Notes under the pieces: generated by a model
The model's input: the letters and a program-made list of their open reading frames with translations, nothing else
Databases searched by the model: none
Told to the model about the DNA's origin: nothing
Program-made: the position numbers and the translations under genes
From: DATKGP01 sp035510775
Lineage (GTDB): Bacteria > Patescibacteriota > UBA1384 > 2-12-FULL-50-11
Length of the DNA stretch: 14,918 nucleotides
Assembly (NCBI GenBank): GCA_035510775.1
Contig: DATKGP010000050.1
Coordinates: forward strand, 1-14,918
Reading direction: 5' to 3'
Part shown: piece by piece, positions 1-10,100 of the stretch
How the letters are laid out: each line of letters begins with the position of its first letter
How positions within the stretch are numbered: the stretch's first letter is position 1

Positions 1-3000
1 TCCAAACCGGTAGCGTCAGCCTAACGGTCACCGATCCCGATGCTCACACCGCCAGCTCGTCGAACACCGTCAATATTATTCCCGACCACTACGCCTTTGC
101 GGCAATCTCTTCACCGCAAGTTGCCGGAACGGCCTTTTCCGTAACTATCACTGCCCAAGCAACTGATAATTCGGCGATTAACAATTTCTCTGGGACGATT
201 AACCTAGCTGATACCACGACCACCCTAACTCCACCGACTATCAACCTGACTAACGGCACCGTCACAAGTAATATGACAGTAACCAAGACTGCCACCGGTG
301 ACCACATTACTGCCTCCAGTAACGGTGGCGTGGTCTCTTCTAATAGCGGCAACTTTGACGTCGGCCCGGGCAATTTGGATCACCTGACTCCATCTGACGT
401 CTCCTTCTCACTGTCGGTACGAACGACGAAGCAGCTGACCGCCCAAGGTTACGATGCCTTTAACAACCAGATTCCCGGTCTCACCTACAATTGGACGGCG
501 ACCATTGGTTCGGTTCCGGCCTCTGGAAACCCGGTGACTTATAGTGCCGGAAACCAGAGCGGTAGTGGCTTCGTGACAGCCAGCGCTACTTTCGGAGCAA
601 CGAAAAGCGTCGATATCGGGATAACGATTTCTAGCTCGGCGGCCACTCACGTGACCTTTGATACCGTGGCCGATCAAACAGCCGGCGAAGCTTTTAGCAT
701 TACCATTCGAGCTCGTGATGATTTGGGCAACTTGGCAACGTCTTACGCTAGTAATGGAATTCTTGCCTCGCCTGCCGGATCAATTAGCCCGTCCTCAACC
801 ACCGACTTTGTCAACGGTGTCTGGGTTGGGTCGATAACCATCACCAACGCCATTACCGGTACAACAATCTCCTACACCGGCGGTGGTATCACCGGTACGA
901 GCAACAGCTTTAATGTCTCACCGAACGTGCTTAACGGGGTTTCTATAAGTCCAAATAGCACGACAGTTCAGGTTCAAGGAACCCAGCCTTTCACCGCCGC
1001 GACGGTTGACGCCTGGAACAATCCAATTAGCGCGGGGCTGACGATAACTTGGTCGCTGGCCGGTAGCAGCGGCACCTTGAATCCCGTCAGCGGCAATCTG
1101 ACGACGACTTACACCGCCGGTACTCTAACGTCTTCTGACACGGTTTCAGTGATGATTGTCCAGGACGCTGTATCTATTGGCGCTGCCGCCGGTATTACGA
1201 TTAGTTCTGGCCCGCTGGCCAGCTTTAACGTTAGCCAAGTAAACTCACCAGAGGTAATTAATTCGCCGATATACCTTACCATTACCGCCCTAGACTCTTT
1301 CGGCAACATCGTGACCGGTTTTACCAACACCATTAATATTTCTGATACTTCCACAACTATTACCCCGCAGGTTTCTGGTAACTTTGCCACCGGCATCTGG
1401 CAAGGAGCGATCAGGATAGCCAACACCTTTACTAACGACCAAATTAGCGTGACTGATGGCAGCAAGACCGGTATCTCCAACAGTTTCGACGTTATTTCCA
1501 ATTTGGAAGACCATGTCATCGTCACGCCCAGCTCTGTTCAAGTGGTGGCCGGCCGGACTCAAGGATTCTCTGCCCAGGCCTACGACGCCTTCGGCAATAT
1601 CGTCACCGGCGTCATTTACACCTGGCAGGTCATCGGCGGAATCGGCGATCTCGATACGCCCAACGGAATCTCGACAACCTTTACTGCCCGATCAACGGTC
1701 GGTACTGGTTGGGTTAGAGTTGCCGCCACCCAAGGCGGACTAACTAAGACGCAGGACGCAACTGTCACTGTTGTGCCAGCCAGTCTCGATCATTTTATTT
1801 TCCCAATTATCACCGACAAAACGGCGGGAGAAACGTTCTCGGCGACTATCGCCGCTGCTGATAATTACGGCAACACCATCACCACCTTCACCGGCAACGT
1901 CAACCTTAACGATGGCTTCTCCGGTGTTGTGCCTCAAACAATCGGGCCGTTTGTTAGCGGCTCCTGGAGCGGTACTCTCGAGCTAACCCACGCCGGTCAG
2001 ATTAGAATTGCTGCGACTTACGGTGCGATTACCACCAATTCAGATGTAATTAATGTTTCCCCTTCAACCCTTAGTCGGATTGCCTTTTCTGACAATCCAT
2101 TTTCCGTGTCAGCCGGTGCCAGCAAAAATATCACTGCCCAAGCCCAGGATAGTTACGCCAACAATATCGCTAGTGATGTTAGCTACACTTGGTCGGTGAC
2201 GACCAATGTCGGCACCTTTACTGGTGGTAGCACCCAAATTACCGTTACCGCCGCCAGTCACGTTGCCACTGGCTTAATCTCGGTAACAGCGGTTGCCGGC
2301 AACCAATCAGTCCAGAGTTCAATTACCGCCACCGTCACCCCATCGACAGTCAGTCAATTTGTGTTTGCCGATATCTCGACTCCGCAGATTGTCGGCTCGA
2401 AGTTCCAGATAACCATCACCGCCGAGGATCAATTCGGCAACCCAGTTACCGGCTTTGCTGACACTATGACGCTGTCCGACACTACAGGAACCATCTCTCC
2501 GTCGCAGACGACTCCGTTTAACAATGGCTCGTGGAGCGGCTCGGTCACTATTACTATGGCTCAAGACCTGGATAGAATATCCGGCGTCTCGGGCGTTATT
2601 CAGTCGGCCAGTAATACTTTCAATGTTATTACTGGCAACGCCCAACTTTTCTTGAATGCCACCTCCGGAAATAATCAAACCGCTGCCGTTGGAACCAGCC
2701 TACCAACTCCATTCGCCATTCAGGTAGTTGATCAGTACGGCAATCCGATGGCCGGGCAGGCCGTTTCCTACAGTGTTACCTCGTACCCGACCGACGCCAC
2801 TGGTTACGCGATGTCGAGCGCGACAGCCACGACCGATGCTTCCGGAAACGCCTTGAGCACTCTGACGTTGGGTAATCGCGTTGGTGCCTACATTGTCTCG
2901 GCCAGCTTGAGCCAGAAGAACTCGTCGTCGGTGAATTTCTACACGACCGCGATTCCGGGCGCGGCCTCGGTTCTGCAAATAACTCCGCAGACGACGATAA

Positions 3001-4163
3001 TTCTCACCAACAACTCCCAGCAGTACAGCGTCCAGGGCTTTGATGCCTACAACAACGTGGTGAATTTGAAAGATATTACTTGGTCGGTCGTGGCCGGCGG
3101 CGGTACCATCGACCAGAACGGCCTGTTCACGGCCGGACAGACGACGGGTATCTTTAGTAACACTATCCAAGCTTCGGTCGACACAGCCTCAGCTACGGCC
3201 ACTGTCACCGTTACTACCCTGCCGGGGATTACTAAAGATAGTCGTCCCGAAGCCGGCAACCTAGATCATGTTGTCGTTACCCCGATTAACCCGACTGTCG
3301 AGCTTGGTGGGGTGGTGATAATGTCGGTCGGCGCCTACGACAGATACAACGAAGAGATAAAGGACACCTCATTCTCTTGGGCGGTTGACGCCAAAGCCGG
3401 AACTCTCGATCCGTCGAATGCCTCGCAGACAACCGTCAAAGCCGCCAGCCAGCCCGGCTCCGGGGCGGTCACGGTGGTGGCCACCCAAAGCTCGACCCAC
3501 ATTACCAAGTCAGGGTCGACAACCGTGACGATTCTGCCGAGTAAAAACGGCTACATTGAATTTAACTTTACCGGTGATTCGATTACTTCCGGCCAAGAGA
3601 CTGATATTAGTTTGGTGGCTCGTAACTCCAACGGGGAGATTAACGGAGACTTCACCGGGCCGGTCCAGTTGTCCGACACGACGGGAACGGTCACCCCGGC
3701 CATCACCGGGCAGTTTGTGAAAGGAATCTGGCAGGGAAAAATCTTGGTGGCTTCGGCCAAAGACACGGCCATCTTCAGCGCCTCCGGTGCCGGACTGTCT
3801 GGCTCTAGCAATCTTATTAACATTAATGCCGCCAGCAAAGCGATTGCCGGAGTTTGGGGTGCGGCTGGCAAGGTCGTTACTGCGCTGGGAAACAGCTTGG
3901 CGAATTTTATGCATTCGTTCTTGCAGACCTCTAACCACTTCCCCGAAGCCACCAAAAATATTGCCGCGGCTTTTGCCGCCGGCCTTGGACTACTGGGCGC
4001 CGGGATTGGCTTTTACTTCGCTGCCACCAGAGGTTTAGAGGCGATTGGTCGTAACCCTTACGCCAAAGGGAAAATTATCGCGGTGCTAATTATTGCCTTT
4101 ATGGTTTGCCTAGTCTTTGCCGGCCTAGCCTTCTTTGTGGCCGCCTTTATTAAATTTTTCTAA
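1..4163 (+). CDS. Giant Ig-like repeat surface protein fused to a C-terminal F0 subunit c-like hairpin (5' partial)
   Basis: The reading frame is open from base 3 to the TAA at 4161-4163 (1386 residues seen). The ATG at 273 lies inside an Ig-like domain, so the true start is upstream of the window. At least 13 beta-sandwich domains follow one another. Most are alternating A and B types, with recurrent motifs such as 'LDH' at domain starts, 'AYDAFGN', 'TAGxxFSITI', 'LSDTTGT' and 'GxWxGS'. An invasin/intimin Big_1-like domain and a Big_2-like domain sit at about 2634-3257. An Ala-rich linker (3828-3947) leads to a 71-residue glycine-rich two-helix hairpin with a subunit c loop ('EAIGRNPYAKGK'). 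Ig domains of this kind usually form extracellular rods or adhesins. Subunit c forms the membrane rotor ring of F-ATPases, with both termini outside, so the fusion is topologically consistent. Any signal sequence lies upstream. The next gene starts 1 nt after the stop. The Ig-like call is firm; the c-like call is strong from length, glycine motif, loop and operon context. Confidence 0.85.
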   Translation, partial: QTGSVSLTVTDPDAHTASSSNTVNIIPDHYAFAAISSPQVAGTAFSVTITAQATDNSAINNFSGTINLADTTTTLTPPTINLTNGTVTSNMTVTKTATGDHITASSNGGVVSSNSGNFDVGPGNLDHLTPSDVSFSLSVRTTKQLTAQGYDAFNNQIPGLTYNWTATIGSVPASGNPVTYSAGNQSGSGFVTASATFGATKSVDIGITISSSAATHVTFDTVADQTAGEAFSITIRARDDLGNLATSYASNGILASPAGSISPSSTTDFVNGVWVGSITITNAITGTTISYTGGGITGTSNSFNVSPNVLNGVSISPNSTTVQVQGTQPFTAATVDAWNNPISAGLTITWSLAGSSGTLNPVSGNLTTTYTAGTLTSSDTVSVMIVQDAVSIGAAAGITISSGPLASFNVSQVNSPEVINSPIYLTITALDSFGNIVTGFTNTINISDTSTTITPQVSGNFATGIWQGAIRIANTFTNDQISVTDGSKTGISNSFDVISNLEDHVIVTPSSVQVVAGRTQGFSAQAYDAFGNIVTGVIYTWQVIGGIGDLDTPNGISTTFTARSTVGTGWVRVAATQGGLTKTQDATVTVVPASLDHFIFPIITDKTAGETFSATIAAADNYGNTITTFTGNVNLNDGFSGVVPQTIGPFVSGSWSGTLELTHAGQIRIAATYGAITTNSDVINVSPSTLSRIAFSDNPFSVSAGASKNITAQAQDSYANNIASDVSYTWSVTTNVGTFTGGSTQITVTAASHVATGLISVTAVAGNQSVQSSITATVTPSTVSQFVFADISTPQIVGSKFQITITAEDQFGNPVTGFADTMTLSDTTGTISPSQTTPFNNGSWSGSVTITMAQDLDRISGVSGVIQSASNTFNVITGNAQLFLNATSGNNQTAAVGTSLPTPFAIQVVDQYGNPMAGQAVSYSVTSYPTDATGYAMSSATATTDASGNALSTLTLGNRVGAYIVSASLSQKNSSSVNFYTTAIPGAASVLQITPQTTIILTNNSQQYSVQGFDAYNNVVNLKDITWSVVAGGGTIDQNGLFTAGQTTGIFSNTIQASVDTASATATVTVTTLPGITKDSRPEAGNLDHVVVTPINPTVELGGVVIMSVGAYDRYNEEIKDTSFSWAVDAKAGTLDPSNASQTTVKAASQPGSGAVTVVATQSSTHITKSGSTTVTILPSKNGYIEFNFTGDSITSGQETDISLVARNSNGEINGDFTGPVQLSDTTGTVTPAITGQFVKGIWQGKILVASAKDTAIFSASGAGLSGSSNLININAASKAIAGVWGAAGKVVTALGNSLANFMHSFLQTSNHFPEATKNIAAAFAAGLGLLGAGIGFYFAATRGLEAIGRNPYAKGKIIAVLIIAFMVCLVFAGLAFFVAAFIKFF
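372..2633 (+). repeat. Four degenerate A+B pairs of Ig-like domains
   Basis: Within the first gene, a roughly 190-residue unit made of two Ig-like domains recurs four times, starting near 372, 924, 1500 and 2064. The B halves start near 636, 1209, 1779 and 2343. A halves carry the pattern 'AxxxDAxxNxIxxxxxYxW' and a Thr-rich strand. B halves carry 'TAxDxFGNxVTxF', an aspartate-rich 'LSDTT' turn and a 'GxWxGxxxI' strand. A partial B domain precedes the series (about 87-371), and a fifth pair follows at 3261-3827 after the two Big-type domains. Similarity is at protein level. Long identical DNA stretches are not evident, so these are old duplications rather than recent slippage. Confidence 0.75.
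2634..3257 (+). other. Big_1-like and Big_2-like domains interrupting the Ig repeat series
   Basis: These two domains inside the first gene break the alternating A/B pattern. The first (2634-2957) has the 'VDQYGNPMAGQAVSYSV' strand followed by 'TTDASGNALSTLTLG', the hallmark layout of invasin/intimin Big_1 domains. The second (2958-about 3257) has 'ITWSVVAGGGTIDQNGLFTAG', typical of Big_2-like domains. Both are common in bacterial adhesins. A short linker with charged residues ('KDSRPEAG') leads to the last A/B pair. Family assignment is by motif reading only. Confidence 0.65.
3948..4160 (+). other. F-type ATP synthase subunit c-like domain lacking the ion-binding carboxylate
   Basis: This is the last 71 residues of the first gene, the usual length of a whole bacterial subunit c. 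Helix 1 has the glycine-spaced packing motif 'GLGLLGAGIG'. The polar loop is 'EAIGRNPYAKGK' with Arg-Asn-Pro at 4050-4058, equivalent to the cytoplasmic RNP/RQP loop that contacts gamma and epsilon. Helix 2 ('IIAVLIIAFMVCLVFAG' onward) contains no Asp or Glu. Counting 20 residues from the loop Arg, where the conserved carboxylate normally sits (Asp61 in E. coli), gives Leu at 4110-4112, next to Cys at 4107-4109. Helix 1 has no acidic residue either. I therefore infer that the ring can assemble and couple to an F1 stalk but cannot carry H+ or Na+ in the known way. Confidence 0.8.
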
Positions 4164-4164
4164 A

Positions 4165-7100
4165 ATGGACAACTACTCAACCAGCCTAAAAAAAATATTA
4201 CACCGAGACTACTTTGCCAAGAGCCCAAATCTTTTTTGGCGGACATTTTTCCAAAAACGGAAACTCAACAAATTGGCGAAATTCTTTAGCTACCTCTTGT
4301 TTGTTCTGGTCATAGCCTCGTTGGTTTGCGATTTTGGACGGTCACGAGCCAGCTCATTGGTTCTGGGGGTTGACGACATTACCGGCGGCTACAGCGAGTT
4401 TAATAAAATCGACAATATCAGTGGAACTAGTCTGGCTCTGCAAAAAGGTAACTTAGGCAGCTGGACCAACGGCGACACCTCTGTATTAAACGCGCCGGAC
4501 ACTGCCTACTTGCCGGAGATGCAGTACGGCCCGAATAACACTCTTTATTTGTTACCCGGTTCTGGCGCTGGAACTTTTAAACGCTACTGGATTGAGGAAC
4601 ACCGCTGGGAAGATCTAGCGCCGCTACCCTTCTCGAATTTCCGAAAACTCTCTTTCGATGGCAGTCAATATTTTTACACGATTGCCAGTACCGGCCACAA
4701 TTTCTATCGTTTTGATTGTTTTAATAACGTCTGGCAGAAATTGCCTGATACGCCGGACGAACTTGGTAACGGCGCCAATGTTGAGTTCGTCAACAAAAAT
4801 GGTGGCGAAGTTTTTGCCTTTCGTGGCGGCAGCTCTGGCTACTTCTGGCTCTATAACGCCGTGTCAAATTCTTGGACCGTCTTGCCTGGCGGCGGCGTCC
4901 CTCTAATTAACACTGGCTCGGGCATGATTTGGGATCGTGGCGACTACTTGTACGTTATCCGCGGTAATAATGCCTATCACTTATATCGCTACCAAATATC
5001 AACAGGATCATGGGTCGATCGTGGTTACTTTTCCCCTAGTATAGTCGATGGTGCTGGTTCGAAGATGATATTTCTCGACACCAATGACTTTTTGGTGATG
5101 ACTGCGGGCGGCAGATTAAGCAAATACTCGGCTTTAAGTAACACGTTTAGCAATATTAGCTACCCTACCGGTCTATCGCCCTCGCAGTACCTAATGGCCG
5201 GAGCCTACGACGGTTCGAGTAAATTCTACGCCTATGTTGGCGGCTACCTTTATTCGGAGGCAGGAATGCGAATTTACGACTTTTCAAATGGCAAATGGGA
5301 CAACGGTCAAATGACGGTGCAAAATCCGTACTCCACTGACACCGCCTGGGCATTCGACGGCACCAACTCGTTATACGAAATAAATAACGACAGCGCCTAT
5401 CAACTCAATGTGGCGACAGGAGTTGGAGCCGGCATAAGCCCACCGATCGTCGCTCTGGCCACCTATCCGACTGCCGTTTATTCCGGTGGTAAGGTCTATG
5501 TCACTCGCGGTAGCGGCTATAACGACTTTTATTCTTACACCGCCGGTTCTGGTACTTGGAATCCAGAGCTCTCTCTCATACCGGCAACGGTGGCTACCGG
5601 AAGCAGCCTTGTCGATGGTGGTGATGGCTATCTATATTTAACCCAGGGCGGAAGTACGGCCTTTTACCGCTACCAAATAAGTAGCAACATCTGGAGCACA
5701 GTCGCTTCGGTGCCCTTCATGGTTAGCGGCTCTGGCGGAATTGTCAAAGTTGGCAGTACTATCTATGCTATTTCTGGCTCTAGTAACTCCGGTCGCATTG
5801 CCATATTTAATTTGGGCGCCCAAACCTGGGCCGAGGATTTAGCAGCTGTTGGTCCTGATGGTTGGCCGAGCGGCGCAAGGCTGGCTTCTGACGGAACGTC
5901 AACAGTTTATTTTGTGCCCGGACAGAACGCTACCCTCACTGATTACCAGCGAAGATTCTATAGCTACAACGTCGTCTCAAAAGCCTGGACTCGTCTAGTC
6001 GATGTTCCAGATTATGCCCGTGGCCAGTCCATTCCCTACCTTTTCTACCGCCAGGGCTCATTATTTCTTAATGTCGGCTACGCCGACAACCGGATTTATC
6101 GGTGGGATCCGACTACGGCCGTCTACCAAACGGATGGCACGTGGTTCTCTAAGCACTATGACTTGACCCAAGTCTCGGCCTTTAGTCAGTTTACCTACTC
6201 GTCAGGTGGCACTGGCACAGCGACAGTCTCAACGCGCACTTCGGACAACGGTGCTGCTTGGGACGCTTGGACGCCGATAAGCGGTAACGTAGTTATGTCA
6301 ACACCTCGGCGGTATTTTCAATTCAAAGTTCGTCTTCAGGGTGATGGCACGGCGACACCGACGGCTGCCAACTTTTCCTTAACCTACAGTCAGGAAACTA
6401 CTCCACCGAGTTTGCCATCGGAGTTTCACGCCTACGACCAGTCGGGTGGGCAAGAGTTGGTCTCCGGAGCCACCTATACTTATCATCATCCTTACTTTAC
6501 CTGGAATGGCGCCAGCGATGGTATCGGCGGTTCGGGCGTTGCTGGGTATTATGTCTATTTTGGAACCGACAGTAACGCCGATCCAGCCGTTTCTGGTAAT
6601 TACCAGACCGCCACCAATTATACAGCCGATACTCCAATGACGGCCGGAGACATCGACTATTTGAAAATAAAAGTTAAAGACAAGTTGGGCAATATCTCCA
6701 GCTCGGGGGCACCGTTTTTCTCTTATCGTTATTGGTTCGTCTCACCACCGACTAGTATTTCCGTCTCAAGTAACGCCGACTTTAACCAAGGTACTGGCCA
6801 GGCAATTGATATGACCAATGGTAGCGGCGGGGCGACCTTAATTACCCAACCAACTGGATCGTGGGCCAACGGCGATTTGGCTAAACTCCCGGCGGTATTC
6901 AAAGGCGGAGCGGCCGCCTACGCCAACGGCAGTATTTACGTGTTGATGGGTAACGGCACCTCGCTGTTTTATCGCTACGATCTCGACGCCAACCAATGGG
7001 CAAGCCTGCTTGGCGCGCCAACGGCCTCATCTGGTAGTACTTCGGGTAGCCTCTTGAGCTATGACGGCTCCGATACAATTTATTACATCACCGGCTCCGG

Positions 7101-10100
7101 GAGCACTGCCTTTGCCAAGTATTCTATTAGCAGAAACACCTGGACATCTCTTGGCATGCTGCCGACCCCGGCCAATCAAGAAGTGTCGATGACTAGGATT
7201 ACTGGGGGACAATTTTTGGTAACCCTGGCCTATTCGACCATTAACTATATCTACGATCCGCAAACCGACTCGTTCACCGAGAATGTCCCCTGCCCGGGAA
7301 ATTTTGCTGGCGCCTCGAGTCTCTACTACGACGGTAGCGACACCGTGTATACCGTCACCGAATCAAACTGGCTAAGAAAGTTTGTCATCTCTGAAAATCG
7401 TTGGTACACCTTAATGCAGGCACCGTTCGACATTAACGATAGCCAGAACATCAGTTTTGATGGCATAGGTAGTAACCTTTACTTTTTCTACGGACGAAAC
7501 TCCCAGGGCTACACCGCCCTAAAGTATTCCATTGCCGACAATCGTTTTTATCCGTTGACCCCTCCAAGCCTGGAAACCACCTCGGGCGACTACGTTGTTT
7601 CTGATCAGAATCGATATATTTACATCTTCCACAATTCAATCGACTCTGCTCGCCAGGACAACTTTTTTGTCAAGTACGACACTGAAACGGGTCGCTACAC
7701 CCCAGATTTATACAACCCCCAAAAAGGCTATTTCTTTGACGGGGGATCCGGTTATTACACGACACCGCCGGCTTTCGCAACTGAAGATTCTTGGGAGTTT
7801 ACTTCATCCGATTGGTCGTCGGGGACTTTCGACGGCAATGATTCGATTTACTATAAATCCTACAACTACCTCATCCAGTACTCGGTCTCGCAGCAGAAGA
7901 TGATTCGGGAAGGGCGCTTGAGCGTCCCAGATTACGGCAGCATCGTCTATGCCAACGGCTATATTTACTATGCCAGAAGTTCGACGACCAAAGGATTCTA
8001 TCGCATGAACGTCAATACCTGGGAATGGCAAGAGCTGACTCAAGCGCCGGGAAACATTTATGCCCTGACGTCAAATAATATGGTCGCCGACGGACAAGGC
8101 CGGATATACGTAGCGGCCGGCAACAACTCCAAGTCGGTGTATCGCTACACTCCAGGAACTAGCACCTGGGACACCTTAACCGCAGCGCCGGTGGCTATCA
8201 ACAGCGGTCTGTCGATGACCTACGACGGCGACAATGGCAACATCTACTTTACTTTTTCCTCGTCGTCGAGCGCCTTTTATGCCTACTCGACCACCGGCAA
8301 TACTTGGTCGGCAATTCTAGCCAATATCCCCGACGACCAACCAAATGCTGGAGCAACCGGCACCTACCATGCCGGAAAAATCTACCTACTTAAGGGCGGT
8401 AATCTCAAGGTTCTGGCAATCTATGATATCGTTGGCAACTCTTGGAGCTACGGGCCGGACGCCCCAACCGAAGTAAATCGTGGGGCAATTTTGCTGGCGC
8501 CCAACAGTACCTTCGCCCTGCTCTCGCCAGGCGGCAATAAGGCTGCGGTTTGGCGCTACAACTTCGCTGGCAGCGGCGTCGATAGTAACGCCTATGGCGT
8601 TTATACTTCGAAGAATTTCCTAATCCCCGGCATTTTTGATTACGTCAATATTACCGCCACGGTCAACCAACCGGCCGGCACTTCAATTGAATTTCAAACC
8701 AGAACAACTGACGATGGCCAGACGTGGACAAATTGGCAGGATACGACCCAAGTGAAAACTATCGGCAATCAAATTGTCAGCCAGATTAATTCGCCGGTGA
8801 AGAAAAATATTCAGGTCAAGGCAATTTTGCAGTCGTTCGATAGCTACGCCATACCGACGTTGCAAAACTTTACTATCAACGTCTACGCCGACACCTCACC
8901 GCCGAATAATCCGACAACCGTCAAATTTTATACCGATGGCAGCAAAAATAGTGAGCTAACAAATAATACTTGGTACAACGACGTGACGCCGTTCATCGAC
9001 TGGCCCGATCCTGGTCAGTCTGGTGGTGCTACTGATGGCAATATCGGTTCCAACATCAAGGGCTACTATGTTTACCTCGGTTCTGACAACACCGCCGTTC
9101 CCCAAACTGCCGGCGTCCTGGTGACCGATAGTCAGTACCAGCCGACCCTTACTACACCCGGACTCTATTATCTACGGATGCAGGCAGTTGATGGCTCGAA
9201 CAATGTTGCCACCGATGTCTACGGTGGGTTTCTTTACAAATTTGATAACCAGACTCCCGACAGCCCCTCGGTCATTAGCGTTGATCCCAGTGGCTATACG
9301 CTTAACAATAATTTCTCCTTCAGCTGGCCGCAAGTCACCAGCCAATACTCCGGTATTAAAGAATATTGCTACAAAACGGCTGGAGATAGCGGGCCGTACG
9401 CTACCGAGCAATGTCAACCGGGCATCTCAATTGCCAACATTCCGGCCGCCTACCAAAATGGAGCTAATAAGATTATCGCGCGTAGCCACAGCTTCGCTGG
9501 TAACTATTCCGTTCCTAGCGAGGCAACTTTCTATTGGGAAGACACCAGTGTTACGCAAAGTACCGAAGTGACCAACTTGCATGCCACCGCCCAAGGCGCT
9601 AGCCTCTTTACCTTCGCTTGGGATTTGCCCTTGGTTTACGTCGGTAACGCCGACAAGATGTCGTACTACTACAGCATCAATAGTGTGCCGAACGCCACTA
9701 ACACTACCCGAGTTGAGGGCCGGAGCGTCGGGCCGTTTAGGGCCGCCACCCAACCAGGAACCAACGTCTTCTACGTTGTTGCCCGCGACGAAGCGACTGA
9801 TTTTGCCCATATTAACTGGAGCAAACTAGCTTCGGTCAGCTTCTTCTCTAGCACCGTTGCTCCGGGTATTCCTTTGAATCTGGCCGTCGACGACATCTCT
9901 GCTCAAGCCTATAACCGTTGGGGGTTGGCTCTGACTTGGAGCTCGCCCAACGACGTTGGTAGCGGCATCGACCACTATGTCGTTGAGCGATCAACCGACA
10001 ATTATCACTTCGACTTAATGAGCTCCCCGACCAGCCCATCCTATATCGACAATAACGTCAGCCAGGGTCAGCTGTATTATTACCGCGTCAAAGCGGCTGA

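Noticed and set aside
273..4163. Taking the ATG at 273 as the start of the first gene
   Set aside because: The same frame is open back to base 3 and encodes a continuous Ig-like domain across 273, so this Met is internal and the gene begins upstream of the window.
1..4163. Ordinary adhesin with a simple C-terminal membrane anchor
   Set aside because: A two-helix hairpin with the glycine-spaced helix, the RNP loop and subunit c length, followed in the same operon by b, delta and alpha-like genes, is explained far better by subunit c than by a generic anchor. An LPXTG motif is also absent.
4135..4164. TTG at 4135 as start of the second gene
   Set aside because: It would encode ten extra residues over the last membrane helix of the c-like domain; the ATG at 4165, directly after the stop, gives a normal basic N-terminus plus membrane anchor.
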